IMG/VR virus record: IMGVR_UViG_3300025759_000365
Coordinates: 1-33,228 of that record
Direction: 5' to 3' (one strand)
Source of the DNA: a virus
Length of the DNA stretch: 33,228 nucleotides
The position numbers and the translations under genes were made by a program. The notes below the pieces were generated by a model that was not told where the DNA came from, ran no database searches, and was given only the letters and a program-made list of their open reading frames with translations. This document shows, one piece after another, positions 15,411-22,737 of the stretch. Positions within the stretch are counted from its first letter, which is position 1. Every line of letters starts with the position of its first letter.

Positions 15411-15599
15411 CTAATCTGTTAGAATGTCAAGTTTGAGCGACTGCCAAGTGTTGTTGACGCTGGTCAAAATTACAGCGTCTCCAGTGGTCATAGAGAATGT
15501 ACGTATGGCGCTCGAATCAATCGCGCGCTTGACCGTCTCTTTTTGCTCAGCGAGCGCCAGGCTTGCAAGCAACAATGTAGTAAGTAAATGTCTGATCAT
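15411..15599 (-). CDS. Small secreted protein with fibre C-terminal motif
   Basis: A 62-residue protein with a clear signal peptide (MIRH, core LLTTLLLASLALA, cleavage A-L-A before EQ). The mature protein begins EQKETVKRAI, close to the QYETLKRDI that opens the mature fibre encoded next. It ends in TGDAVILTSVNNTWQSLKLDI, a motif shared with the C-termini of the two upstream tail proteins. Start ATG 15599 has an AGAGG site, and a longer upstream frame lacks support. It may be a secreted single-domain subunit of the fibre. No known family is recognised. Confidence 0.7.
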   Translation of the reverse strand: MIRHLLTTLLLASLALAEQKETVKRAIDSSAIRTFSMTTGDAVILTSVNNTWQSLKLDILTD

Positions 15600-15610
15600 G
15601 ATTGAGCCTC

Positions 15611-15958
15611 TTAGAGCGTTGATATGTCGAGAGTTTGAGTTCGCCAGGTGCCGCCAGGTACAAGGATCGCCGCTTGGCCTTTTGTCAGCGTGATTGTGGT
15701 GAGAGGGCTGCCATTGATCGCTGGCGCGATCAACCTGCCATTTCTGAGCGTGAGGCTCCCTCGCATTTCGACCGTGTTGGTAGAGTCGACGCATAGCAGG
15801 ATGATGATTGCCGTCTCGGTATAGTCGGGGGCATACAGACTGATCGGCGTATATGATGCATCGAGCTGATAGATGTTAATTCCGTTTGTGAGCTTGAGCG
15901 TCGGGCGATAGCTAGTTATCCGCTGGACGGTTATCGGTAATCCTGCAAGGTCAGCCAT
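15611..15958 (-). CDS. Tail or fibre-tip protein with conserved C-terminal motif
   Basis: A 115-residue beta-rich protein without a signal peptide. The core TYRPTLKLTNG-like strands and the C-terminal LTKGQAAILVPGGTWRTQTLD recall the neighbouring tail proteins. Its start shares one nucleotide with the stop of the preceding gene (TGATG), implying coupling. Related C-terminal endings in proteins at 15411 and 15958 suggest one domain reused in consecutive genes, possibly an oligomerisation or attachment domain. No enzyme motif is present. Confidence 0.6.
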   Translation of the reverse strand: MADLAGLPITVQRITSYRPTLKLTNGINIYQLDASYTPISLYAPDYTETAIIILLCVDSTNTVEMRGSLTLRNGRLIAPAINGSPLTTITLTKGQAAILVPGGTWRTQTLDISTL

Positions 15959-16881
15959 CAGTCTAGCACCACGTCGAGATTGAAATTTTGCCAGGCTGAA
16001 TCTGTAGCGAGGTACTGCAGCAGCGCTGCCTTTTTTCCGCCATTGGTCAAGATCAGGTCGGTCGTGTCGTTGATCGTGCCGGTCAATTTGGCCGCGTTGG
16101 TGTCGTTGATGCAGCTCGCCAACAGCAGCGGCTCACCTGCGCTCGCTGGTAGCGCCACGTCTACGTCAGTTACAAAGGTATCGATCTGTAGGGTCAGCAA
16201 CCCGATCCAGTCGTCGATCGCCGATACCGCAGTCCAGACCGCGGCGCCTGCTGTGCTGTCATCGCATCGGTAAAGCTGCTCGCCGGTGTCGTCCCAGATG
16301 TAATCGCCGACCTCGTGCCCGTCGTTGATGTCGTCGCCTACGCCTGGCGCAGCGGTGAGCCCGCGGGCTACGACTGTAGCCACGGGGATATCAGAGCTAG
16401 TCAGCGTTGCCCCGCCGTCGCCCTCAACCGCCAAGACTTTTGTGGCCCAAAACACGTGCTGCTTTTCTGTGCCAGACGTGATCACAGCGTATAGCAGGCA
16501 GTCCTGATCGCCAAAGTAGCTCGTGATCTCGTCGGCCTCGATCGTCCAGGTGATCTTGTAGTAGTTGCCGGATCCGCCCACCTGTGCGATCGTGCCAGCA
16601 GCGTCGAGCGTGACCGGCGTCTCTTCTGAGTCCGCGCGTCTGATATAGAGCGCCGCCGTCGCGCCGCTTCCCCAGTCCTGTGTAGCTTGGCCGTCCTGAT
16701 AATTTGCGAACGCATACAGCACCAAATCAAACGAGTCCCCTACGACGAGCTCTGGCAAATCCTCGATGCGGTTGCCCTCGGTCACCGCGCTATCAAGCGG
16801 CGTGTCGATCCGCGCTTTGCCCGCCTGCGCGTATGGCGATGCGGCCAGGTCGACCGCGGTGTAGTAGGTGGTATCTGCCAT
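15958..16881 (-). CDS. Tail/baseplate protein with BppU-like N-terminus and C-terminal domain
   Basis: A 307-residue structural protein. Residues about 40-150 (VGDSFDLVLYAFANYQDGQATQDWGSGATAALYIRR onward, in outline) resemble immunoglobulin-like upper baseplate domains. About 185-225 (DDINDGHEVGDYIWDDTGEQ and a short Asp-rich loop) is typical of phage fibre linkers. The final 80 residues, ending AWQNFNLDVVLD, match the C-terminal domain of the next two proteins. There is no signal peptide. A GAGG site precedes ATG 16881. It probably builds the tail tip or anchors fibres. The family call for the N-terminus is uncertain. Confidence 0.6.
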   Translation of the reverse strand: MADTTYYTAVDLAASPYAQAGKARIDTPLDSAVTEGNRIEDLPELVVGDSFDLVLYAFANYQDGQATQDWGSGATAALYIRRADSEETPVTLDAAGTIAQVGGSGNYYKITWTIEADEITSYFGDQDCLLYAVITSGTEKQHVFWATKVLAVEGDGGATLTSSDIPVATVVARGLTAAPGVGDDINDGHEVGDYIWDDTGEQLYRCDDSTAGAAVWTAVSAIDDWIGLLTLQIDTFVTDVDVALPASAGEPLLLASCINDTNAAKLTGTINDTTDLILTNGGKKAALLQYLATDSAWQNFNLDVVLD

Positions 16882-16892
16882 GTTTGGCCTCG

Positions 16893-18362
16893 CTAAATAA
16901 ATGACATAGAGGAAGATGTAACGGGGATCATAACGCCAGTGTTGTACACATTGACATTCAAAGTGCCGCCGCCATCCTCATCGAGTGTAAGTCCCACGCT
17001 CGCGGTCGCGGGGGTGCGGCTCGCCACGGTGTATAGGTCGTCACCGATCATAGTCAGGCGTAGACGATCGCCATTGTTTGCAAATACATCAACCGTTTCA
17101 TCAGGCGTCGTGGTATCCTCGTCCTCCTCAACAAAGTACAGCCGACCAGAGTTGCCATCAAAGGTGAGCGATGATAGCTGGCGATTGCCTGCGTCGTTAA
17201 GGTGGACGTGCGCTAGAGTGTACGCCCGCATGGATGTACCATTAGTAGTGCCTTTCCCGACAATCCCCGGATGCCACTCGTAATTTGCCCCCTCTTTTAT
17301 GTGGGTAATTTCGCCATCTACGAGCTCGAAGTTGACAAGGTTGATATGCGGAGCTGATTGATTCGGGACCACTCCTATCTTGAGCGTTCCGGCGGCGTCA
17401 TCATAGTATAGGCCCACACTAATTCCTGGCGGGTTAGTCGTGGTCGCGTTTGGGGCGCTGAACGTATATGCATCCACGATATCGGGAATTGCGGGCCTGG
17501 TTGGGAAGAGTCTGGAAATCAGGGACCAGTTATATGAGTGCCCTTGTCCTATTGAGAGCGTGAGCGTGCTGGGGTTCCAGGTAAAGCCTAGATAATCCCG
17601 CTGGATTGTGCGAGTCTTTCCATGGTGCCCAAACAGCCAAGAATTTACTGGCGTGCCTGCAATAAGCTCAATATCCGTGACCATCGAGCACAGGTAATGG
17701 TGCCCAGTACTAAACGCGTCGCGCCCATTTCGATAAGCCTCTAGTGCATGCTCGCCGAACAGGGTATGCGAGTTCTTGTGCCGCACACTTACCGGCTCGT
17801 CGACTGTCTCGACGCCGTCGACGGTGTAAGTACGCGTGGCAACAATACCCGTGCCATCCGTGTAGTTGTCGACCAAAATCAAAGGCCCACTATCGAAATT
17901 AGGCACCCCCCATGCCTGATTCCCGTTCAGGTCAGTATGGTAATTCGCAATGTAAAAAGAGATTGTCCCATACTGCGCAGCTGGCACGCCTGACAGGTCA
18001 ATTTTATACTTCCCTTGGAGGCTGTGCGCTGTTGCGTTTTCCAGGATTACACCGCCATCATCTAGGGTGCTCTGGTAATCATGCGAGTCGAGCCGTCGCG
18101 TTGTCCCCGTCGGGAGGATCAGGCGGTAATCAAAATTAACCGTCGCAATTTTAGTATCTGCGTCCCAGACCATAGACGCGACTACATCATTGGGGATGTT
18201 CGCCCTAATCGCGGTCCCGCGCGCGGTCGGGGTCACCACAACGCTGTCATCTTCTGCAAACACATTAGCTCGGGTCTCCATCTCGCGACGCACGCGCGGC
18301 GTGAGTGCCGCGGGGCCAGTTGCGCGCCCCTGTAGACGATTGCTCGAATCCTGTCCCGTCAT
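16893..18362 (-). CDS. Large virion protein, putative tail tip or adsorption protein
   Basis: A 489-residue protein, mostly beta-strand, with no known enzyme motif. Its N-terminus (TGPAALTPRVRREMETRANVF) is a short polar segment; the rest alternates Asn, Thr and aromatic residues as in trimeric beta tail proteins. It follows the tape measure region and overlaps the previous gene by 4 nt. It takes the place where a lambda-like phage would encode tip proteins, so it may form the tail tip or a side fibre. No homologue is recognised. Confidence 0.55.
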   Translation of the reverse strand: MTGQDSSNRLQGRATGPAALTPRVRREMETRANVFAEDDSVVVTPTARGTAIRANIPNDVVASMVWDADTKIATVNFDYRLILPTGTTRRLDSHDYQSTLDDGGVILENATAHSLQGKYKIDLSGVPAAQYGTISFYIANYHTDLNGNQAWGVPNFDSGPLILVDNYTDGTGIVATRTYTVDGVETVDEPVSVRHKNSHTLFGEHALEAYRNGRDAFSTGHHYLCSMVTDIELIAGTPVNSWLFGHHGKTRTIQRDYLGFTWNPSTLTLSIGQGHSYNWSLISRLFPTRPAIPDIVDAYTFSAPNATTTNPPGISVGLYYDDAAGTLKIGVVPNQSAPHINLVNFELVDGEITHIKEGANYEWHPGIVGKGTTNGTSMRAYTLAHVHLNDAGNRQLSSLTFDGNSGRLYFVEEDEDTTTPDETVDVFANNGDRLRLTMIGDDLYTVASRTPATASVGLTLDEDGGGTLNVNVYNTGVMIPVTSSSMSFI

Positions 18363-18787
18363 GGCGTCACCGTCGTCTCGGTGACGGGATCCTCAACAAT
18401 GATACACTGAGCAGTCAGCACACCCTTAGGCCCTTCGATTTGCACGTCGAGGCTCTCCACCTGCCAGGTGTTTGCTGTGACAGCAAAGTACTCAATTGCA
18501 CCGCCACCGGCTCCGACGCTAAGGCGCTCTGAGCTCGGCAAATGCGTCCAGTTCCGGATTGCGGCGAATCCGGAATCATTGAAATCCTCGGCAACAAAAT
18601 CACACCATAAGGTTAAGTGTCGCGTAGTTTGTCGCGTGACTTGTGTGCCTTGATTTGTCCGACGATGGTGTATCGAATAGGCTTGCACTTTCCAGACGCG
18701 GGCCCCTAGCGATGGCAGGCCGCCACCGGTCCCCGGAGGATTTGGGATCGAGGATGCAGATTGCTGCGGTAGTTCGTTAATCGCCAT
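18359..18787 (-). CDS. Putative tail-tip protein of unknown family
   Basis: A 142-residue protein directly after the tape measure gene, where distal tail proteins usually lie. The N-terminus is rich in Pro, Gly and Ser (IPNPPGTGGGLPSLG), and the rest looks beta-rich. The segment GGGAIEYFAVTANTWQVESLD resembles the C-terminal motif of the downstream tail proteins. Start and stop share one nucleotide with the neighbours or overlap by 4 nt, so it belongs to the same operon. Function unknown beyond a probable virion role. Confidence 0.6.
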   Translation of the reverse strand: MAINELPQQSASSIPNPPGTGGGLPSLGARVWKVQAYSIHHRRTNQGTQVTRQTTRHLTLWCDFVAEDFNDSGFAAIRNWTHLPSSERLSVGAGGGAIEYFAVTANTWQVESLDVQIEGPKGVLTAQCIIVEDPVTETTVTP

Positions 18788-20199
18788 TACTGCGCGCCCT
18801 CCAGTAATGGCATCATCCGCTTGTCGAAGATATCCAAAATGGTCCGCAGAACTGCGGATTCATCGCCTACGGTTCCCGCGATAAATCCCGCCTTTCCTAT
18901 GCCGAGATCGCGAAAATCATCACGCATCACTGGTGCCGGGCCTAGATGTTTAAGTAGCCCGCGGCGCGGATCCGCCTTGGGATGCGAGAATGGCAAGAGC
19001 GCAAGAACATCGGAGAGTGGCTCCGAAGCCTGATCCATTGCATTGGCGATAGCCGCGCCCACAAAGACGAATGCTCCGGGGATGCTCGCAATGAATTTCA
19101 TGACCTTGCCCACAGCAGCGATGCCATCCGCAAGCTCAACGACGATATCTCGGAAATTGGCGACATTCTCAGGGGTAAATGCCTCACGCAGGCTAGCCGC
19201 TAGAGCAGGGATATTGCCCCCGAATTCTTCTGCCTTGGCGATCATCGAGTCGATTGTGTCTGAAAATAGCCCGGCCACCGGCTCCAGCGCTACGCGAAAA
19301 TCCTCCATAGCTTGCGGAGTGAATCCCGCCATTATGGTTTCAGCCATCCGCTTAAGCCTCGGCGTAATCCCCTGCACTTTCGTACTCACGCCATCTATTG
19401 CAGTTTTGAACGCTGGCAAAAACACATTGCCAACGGTGGCTTTAGCAGACTTAAACGCATCGTTCATAGTCGATAGCTTGCCGGTCGCTGTCTTTGACAA
19501 GCGATCCATTGCGCCCTCGACTTGCTTGGATTTGCCCGCCGCGACAAAAAATTCAAGGATTCCATCCTTCGTGTCGATCCCCTCTTTGCGCACGCCAGTA
19601 AATGCGTTCGTCAGCGTGAGCGCGCCCTTCTCAGCCTTGCCAGCCAGCCCCACAAAATTGTCTACCATCGCCGCCTGCCCGCGCCCGGCTGAAATCATAG
19701 CATCAGCCAGTTCTGCCAATGGCTTATTGGACGCGGCCGCCACGTCGCCCAGGCTGCGGAATTTCTCAAGGTCGATATCAAACCCTGCGGCCTTCAAGCG
19801 AATAAACGCATCTGCGATATCTTCGAGTTGAAACGGCGTCGACGCGGCCAGTTGTTGTAGCTCAGTGAATTTGGCGTTGGCCAAATCCTGCGCGCCGAGA
19901 ATCTGCGTCAGTCGCGCCCTTAAAGTCTCATAGCTGGCCGCGGCAAAGAGTACATCTTTACCGACCCCGATTGCCTTGCGCGCAGCAGCCGCTGCCTTCC
20001 GTATCCCGACGTACCCCACCACTACGCCAGTAATACTCTGGGCCAGGCGCCGCATTGACGCAGTACTCCTGTCGATCCGCTTGCCCATCCGGGCCATCTT
20101 GCCCGACATTTTGGCAACCTCAAGATTGCTGCGATGGATTCCCCGAAGCAGCCCGCGCGTATCCGCGTCAATGACCGCGACTAGCTTTTCAGTGGCCAT
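18787..20199 (-). CDS. Tail tape measure protein
   Basis: A 470-residue protein that sets tail length and is ejected during DNA delivery. The N-terminal 150 residues are helical and Ala/Lys/Arg-rich, with the tape-measure pattern ASYETLRARLTQILG, followed by FTELQQLAASTPFQLEDIADAFIRLKAAGFD and LGDVAAASNKPLAELADAMISAGRGQ, matching PhageMin tail domains. Hydrophobic Gly/Ala segments (SITGVVVGYVGI; IPGAFVFVGAAIANAM) are typical membrane-insertion regions. At 470 residues it is short, suggesting a tail of roughly 70 nm (about 0.15 nm per residue). A GGAGG site precedes ATG 20199, and the chaperone extension overlaps its first codons. Confidence 0.88.
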   Translation of the reverse strand: MATEKLVAVIDADTRGLLRGIHRSNLEVAKMSGKMARMGKRIDRSTASMRRLAQSITGVVVGYVGIRKAAAAARKAIGVGKDVLFAAASYETLRARLTQILGAQDLANAKFTELQQLAASTPFQLEDIADAFIRLKAAGFDIDLEKFRSLGDVAAASNKPLAELADAMISAGRGQAAMVDNFVGLAGKAEKGALTLTNAFTGVRKEGIDTKDGILEFFVAAGKSKQVEGAMDRLSKTATGKLSTMNDAFKSAKATVGNVFLPAFKTAIDGVSTKVQGITPRLKRMAETIMAGFTPQAMEDFRVALEPVAGLFSDTIDSMIAKAEEFGGNIPALAASLREAFTPENVANFRDIVVELADGIAAVGKVMKFIASIPGAFVFVGAAIANAMDQASEPLSDVLALLPFSHPKADPRRGLLKHLGPAPVMRDDFRDLGIGKAGFIAGTVGDESAVLRTILDIFDKRMMPLLEGAQ

Positions 20200-20432
20200 A
20201 AATCATTTGCCTCCATCCAGATCCGGCGCCACTTCTGTAGGACGTCGAACTTTGCCCGCCTGGCTGATCGATTCAACATTTTCACGCCTACCAGGCCGCC
20301 CATGAACGCGCTCTGCGCCCAGGCGATCGCCATCGCGTGCAATAGGCCGCACGGCGTAGAGGCGATTGTATCGATTGGCATATGTAGGTGCGTTGAATAC
20401 CACGCGTAGACCTCAGCTATGTTGTAGGCGTT
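20181..20432 (-). CDS. Tail chaperone T-like extension made by -1 frameshift
   Basis: After the 9-A run the -1 frame is open from 20432 to 20181, adding residues NAYNIAEVYAW... and a Trp-rich helix (FDVLQKWRRIWMEANDLWPL) to the G-like protein. The fused product would be about 261 residues. In lambda and many siphophages the G and GT forms chaperone the tape measure protein. The extension ends 19 nt into the tape measure gene. A separate ATG at 20381 in this frame lacks a strong ribosome site, so frameshifting is more likely than independent translation. Confidence 0.7.
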   Translation of the reverse strand, partial: NAYNIAEVYAWYSTHLHMPIDTIASTPCGLLHAMAIAWAQSAFMGGLVGVKMLNRSARRAKFDVLQKWRRIWMEANDLWPLKS

Positions 20433-20965
20433 TTTTTTTCAGCGAGGGCATCCGGATACGGATGATCCGACATGATCAGAACAACCAAATTGCAAGCGTC
20501 CTGAATCGTCGCGCCTGTCCCCTCAAACCATTCATCGGCAGCGATATCAATCTCGCCCAACGCATCCGCGATTGCCTCAGAGCCCTTACGCCGTGCCATC
20601 GTGTAGGGGCGCAGCCCGGCAGCCCCATGTTCCAGCAGGTAGAGCGCGGTGCAGATGTCGGCATCTGTCAGCGATGCCTCGACATTGTCTGCGTAGTCGC
20701 CTGGCTGGGTCGCCGCCAAAATGAAAGGTGAGCCGATCCGGTACAGGCGATTATACCAGGCCGGTGGCGGCGCGGGGAGTGTGGCCCCCCCTAGCGTGTA
20801 CTCAGTCGGGCTTTCAGCCGTGTCGGTATCCTGCTCGCGGTCCGCATCCTTGCGATCAGCCAGGAACCCGGCATACGCAGGGTCAGCTTGCAGCTCGCGC
20901 ATGCAGCGGCGGCGCTCCTCATCAGGGAGCGCCGCAAACTGCTCTTTGATTTCGCTGGGTGTCAT
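20417..20965 (-). CDS. Tail assembly chaperone G-like protein
   Basis: A 182-residue protein between the tail tube and tape measure genes, the usual place of the tail assembly chaperone. It opens with MTPSEIKEQFAALPDEERRR and contains an acidic linker and a helical core (ASLTDADICTALYLLEHGAAGL; GATIQDACNLVVLIM). A GGGGGAG site precedes ATG 20965; a longer frame upstream is basic and overlaps the tail tube gene. The last codons contain nine A residues, which allow a -1 shift into the T-like frame. Without a shift the protein ends KKTPTT. Confidence 0.75.
   Translation of the reverse strand: MTPSEIKEQFAALPDEERRRCMRELQADPAYAGFLADRKDADREQDTDTAESPTEYTLGGATLPAPPPAWYNRLYRIGSPFILAATQPGDYADNVEASLTDADICTALYLLEHGAAGLRPYTMARRKGSEAIADALGEIDIAADEWFEGTGATIQDACNLVVLIMSDHPYPDALAEKKTPTT
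20431..20440 (-). promoter_or_regulatory. Slippery sequence for programmed -1 frameshift
   Basis: On the coding strand the codons read GAA AAA AAA ACG; the nine consecutive A (20431-20439) contain the heptamer A AAA AAA in frame. Slipping back one base leads into a frame that stays open for 84 more codons. The zero-frame stop is only 12 nt downstream. Confidence 0.75.
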
Positions 20966-20984
20966 TATCTCCCCCTCATACAGC

Positions 20985-21338
20985 CTACGAGTAGTACGCC
21001 ACCGCGACGACTTCAGCCGTATCAACTTCTTCGCCGGTGATGTCCGACGTCGGCTTGGTCGACTCGACCAGAAAAGTCTGTGAGCCATCCGGGGGGATCG
21101 TGGCCGCAAACGTCTCGTTCGGCTTGGGAAGGCTTGCGTAATCATCGACCTCAAGGCCAAACGTCACACGTACACCGCTCTCACCTGCTGCATCGGTCGC
21201 GTTGACCGCCCCAGCTGCATTGTGCCCCTTTGCATGTGCGCCAAAATACTCGACATCCATTTTTGTCACTACGCCAAAATCGGTGATATCCGCGGGGATA
21301 GTGGCGCCTGAAATCCCCTTACCAATTGCTACAGCCAT
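20985..21338 (-). CDS. Putative major tail tube protein
   Basis: A 117-residue protein with a beta-rich, Gly/Ala-rich sequence and a strong AAAGGAGG ribosome site, as expected for an abundant structural protein. It lies between the tail terminator-like gene and the chaperone, the normal place of the tail tube gene. The length is short for a tube protein, but small tubes exist. I cannot recognise a specific family. An alternative is a small head decoration protein, but the position argues against it. Confidence 0.55.
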   Translation of the reverse strand: MAVAIGKGISGATIPADITDFGVVTKMDVEYFGAHAKGHNAAGAVNATDAAGESGVRVTFGLEVDDYASLPKPNETFAATIPPDGSQTFLVESTKPTSDITGEEVDTAEVVAVAYYS

Positions 21339-21351
21339 GATGTGGCCTCCT

Positions 21352-21813
21352 TTATCCTGTGGTTCTCAAAACGACTTCTCGAAGCAAAATTCTGCGTCGA
21401 ATCCGGCCAGCGTCCTGCCTGCGGGTATCTGTGACGGTTGACGCGGGCTTACGGATTAGCTCGACGTCGATGCCGCCGATGCCTTCAAAAGTGGCGATAA
21501 ACGCCGCCCCCGTGGCAATGGCGTCGCGTGTCGCAGCCAGCGCACTGTTTGCGATGTCGCCGTCTGCGTCTGCGCTCTTGCGCGTTTCTGCGATAATTTC
21601 CAGGTGCGCGGTATATGCGCTCGCGTCATTGTGTGATGGCGTCACTACCTCTGCACAACGCACCAGCAGGACCGGGTACGTTTTGGTTTCGTCCGCGTCC
21701 TGAAATCGCCGGATCTGCCCGGACGGAATTACCTCGGTCAGGTCTGCGTGGGCCTGCAGGGCTGCGACCATTCCTTGCTCGCTGAGGGATTCGACGCTGG
21801 CTGAAATGGCCAT
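21352..21813 (-). CDS. Tail terminator-like protein (gpU-like)
   Basis: A 153-residue protein after the gpZ/HK97 gp10-like gene and before the tube gene. A helix-strand pattern (GMVAALQAHADLTEVIP, TYPVLLVRCAEVV, YTAHLEIIAETRK, GDIANSALAATRDAI) matches phage tail terminators, which cap the tube and join it to the head. It overlaps the gene before it by 1 nt. The function is inferred mainly from order and general fold. Confidence 0.65.
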   Translation of the reverse strand: MAISASVESLSEQGMVAALQAHADLTEVIPSGQIRRFQDADETKTYPVLLVRCAEVVTPSHNDASAYTAHLEIIAETRKSADADGDIANSALAATRDAIATGAAFIATFEGIGGIDVELIRKPASTVTDTRRQDAGRIRRRILLREVVLRTTG

Positions 21814-22373
21814 TACTTGCCTTGCCTCCAGGCTTTGCGCAGCCGCTTTGCCGTGATTTCGGACTGGTTTCGCTTGGCCGCGCGGCGGGCTGCCCGGATG
21901 CCACCTGCGAGCATGTTGGCGGATTGAACGGTGTGCTTTTCGGCAATCGGAGGCAGTGGAGGCAGTGTTCCGCCTTGATCCAGCGTCTGAATATAACTGG
22001 TGTGATTCTCGAGGCGGGCCCGCACGATCGTAGTGCCCTTTTCCATCTTGATCGAAGCCTCACCCTGCTTGTAGCCGCCTGCATGAGGCGCAAAAAATGA
22101 TACGCGCACACGCCGCGCAGCGGCCTTCCATCCCGAGACGCTGTACCCATAGTCTGGCGTCGCGACCGGTGATTCGTGCTCGATAATGCCGCCGCTCGGG
22201 TCCCACGTGTGCGAAGTAGTGGGGCCTGCAAGCGGAGTGCGCTTGATCGCTTCCTCGACAAACGCGGCGCCGTTGGCCTCGGCGAGCTTGCGAGCCATCT
22301 TGCGCCGATCTTTTTCCAGCCGCGAAAGCTTTTGACGGAAGCCTTTGGTTTTGAGCTGGATGCCGGACGCCAT
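21813..22373 (-). CDS. Neck/tail completion protein, HK97 gp10 or lambda gpZ-like
   Basis: A 186-residue basic protein. The N-terminal KGFRQKLSRLEKDRRKMARKLAE helix, the AIKRTPLAGPTTSH segment, and VSFFAPHAGGYKQ with a polar core fit the HK97 gp10/minor tail Z family, which joins tail to head. The C-terminus is a Lys/Arg-rich helix. It lies between a head-tail joiner and a tail terminator-like gene and overlaps both by 1 nt. Confidence 0.7.
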   Translation of the reverse strand: MASGIQLKTKGFRQKLSRLEKDRRKMARKLAEANGAAFVEEAIKRTPLAGPTTSHTWDPSGGIIEHESPVATPDYGYSVSGWKAAARRVRVSFFAPHAGGYKQGEASIKMEKGTTIVRARLENHTSYIQTLDQGGTLPPLPPIAEKHTVQSANMLAGGIRAARRAAKRNQSEITAKRLRKAWRQGK

Positions 22374-22678
22374 CAGTCAGCCCCCAGGTGTACCAGGTAA
22401 CCGACTCCAGGGCCGTCAAGCTCATAGTCAAGAATATAGTAATCTATGCCCGCGTAGGTCGCTAGCGTGTCCGTTTCTGGTAGGCTACTCTCTGCGAGAG
22501 TCTCCGCGGAAATACGTAGAGAAAAAAGGTAGTCTTCTAGCTTGCCAGCATCTACCCGCAGCGTCTCGCGGCGCACCATAGTCCGAGCGCACGGGTACGA
22601 TGTCCCGCCAATCGTGACGGTCTGGCCGTCCTGCTGGAGGAGTCTGGTAAAATGCTGCTGGCGAATTGCTAAAGACAT
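22373..22678 (-). CDS. Head-tail joining protein (gpFII-like candidate)
   Basis: A 101-residue protein directly after the capsid gene. Its length and position match the lambda FII type joiners; segments RQQHFTRLLQQDGQTVTIGG and DYYILDYELDGPGVGYLVHLG suggest a small beta barrel. The ATG comes only 2-3 nt after the U-rich tract of the capsid terminator and no Shine-Dalgarno sequence is visible, so expression should be low or depend on read-through. Confidence 0.6.
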   Translation of the reverse strand: MSLAIRQQHFTRLLQQDGQTVTIGGTSYPCARTMVRRETLRVDAGKLEDYLFSLRISAETLAESSLPETDTLATYAGIDYYILDYELDGPGVGYLVHLGAD

Positions 22679-22680
22679 AA

Positions 22681-22731
22681 GAAAAAGGCCCGGGAGCGCA
22701 GAAAGAGGGAGGAGAAAACTGCGCTCCCGGG
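22681..22731 (-). terminator. Intrinsic terminator after the major capsid gene
   Basis: A perfect 13-bp stem, CCCGGGAGCGCAG (22689-22701) and CTGCGCTCCCGGG (22719-22731), with a 17-nt loop starts 6 nt after the capsid stop. On the minus strand it is followed by CCTTTTTC. The loop transcript contains CUCCUCC, complementary to a ribosome site. It likely lowers transcription of the tail genes relative to capsid. Confidence 0.9.
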
Positions 22732-22737
22732 GTGGGG

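Noticed and set aside
13886-16881. Diversity-generating retroelement acting on fibre genes
   Set aside because: No reverse transcriptase is encoded in the window and no template/variable repeat pair was seen.
19043-19831. A 262-codon open frame on the plus strand
   Set aside because: Lies fully opposite the tape measure gene and is rich in Ser/Ala as expected of an antisense shadow.
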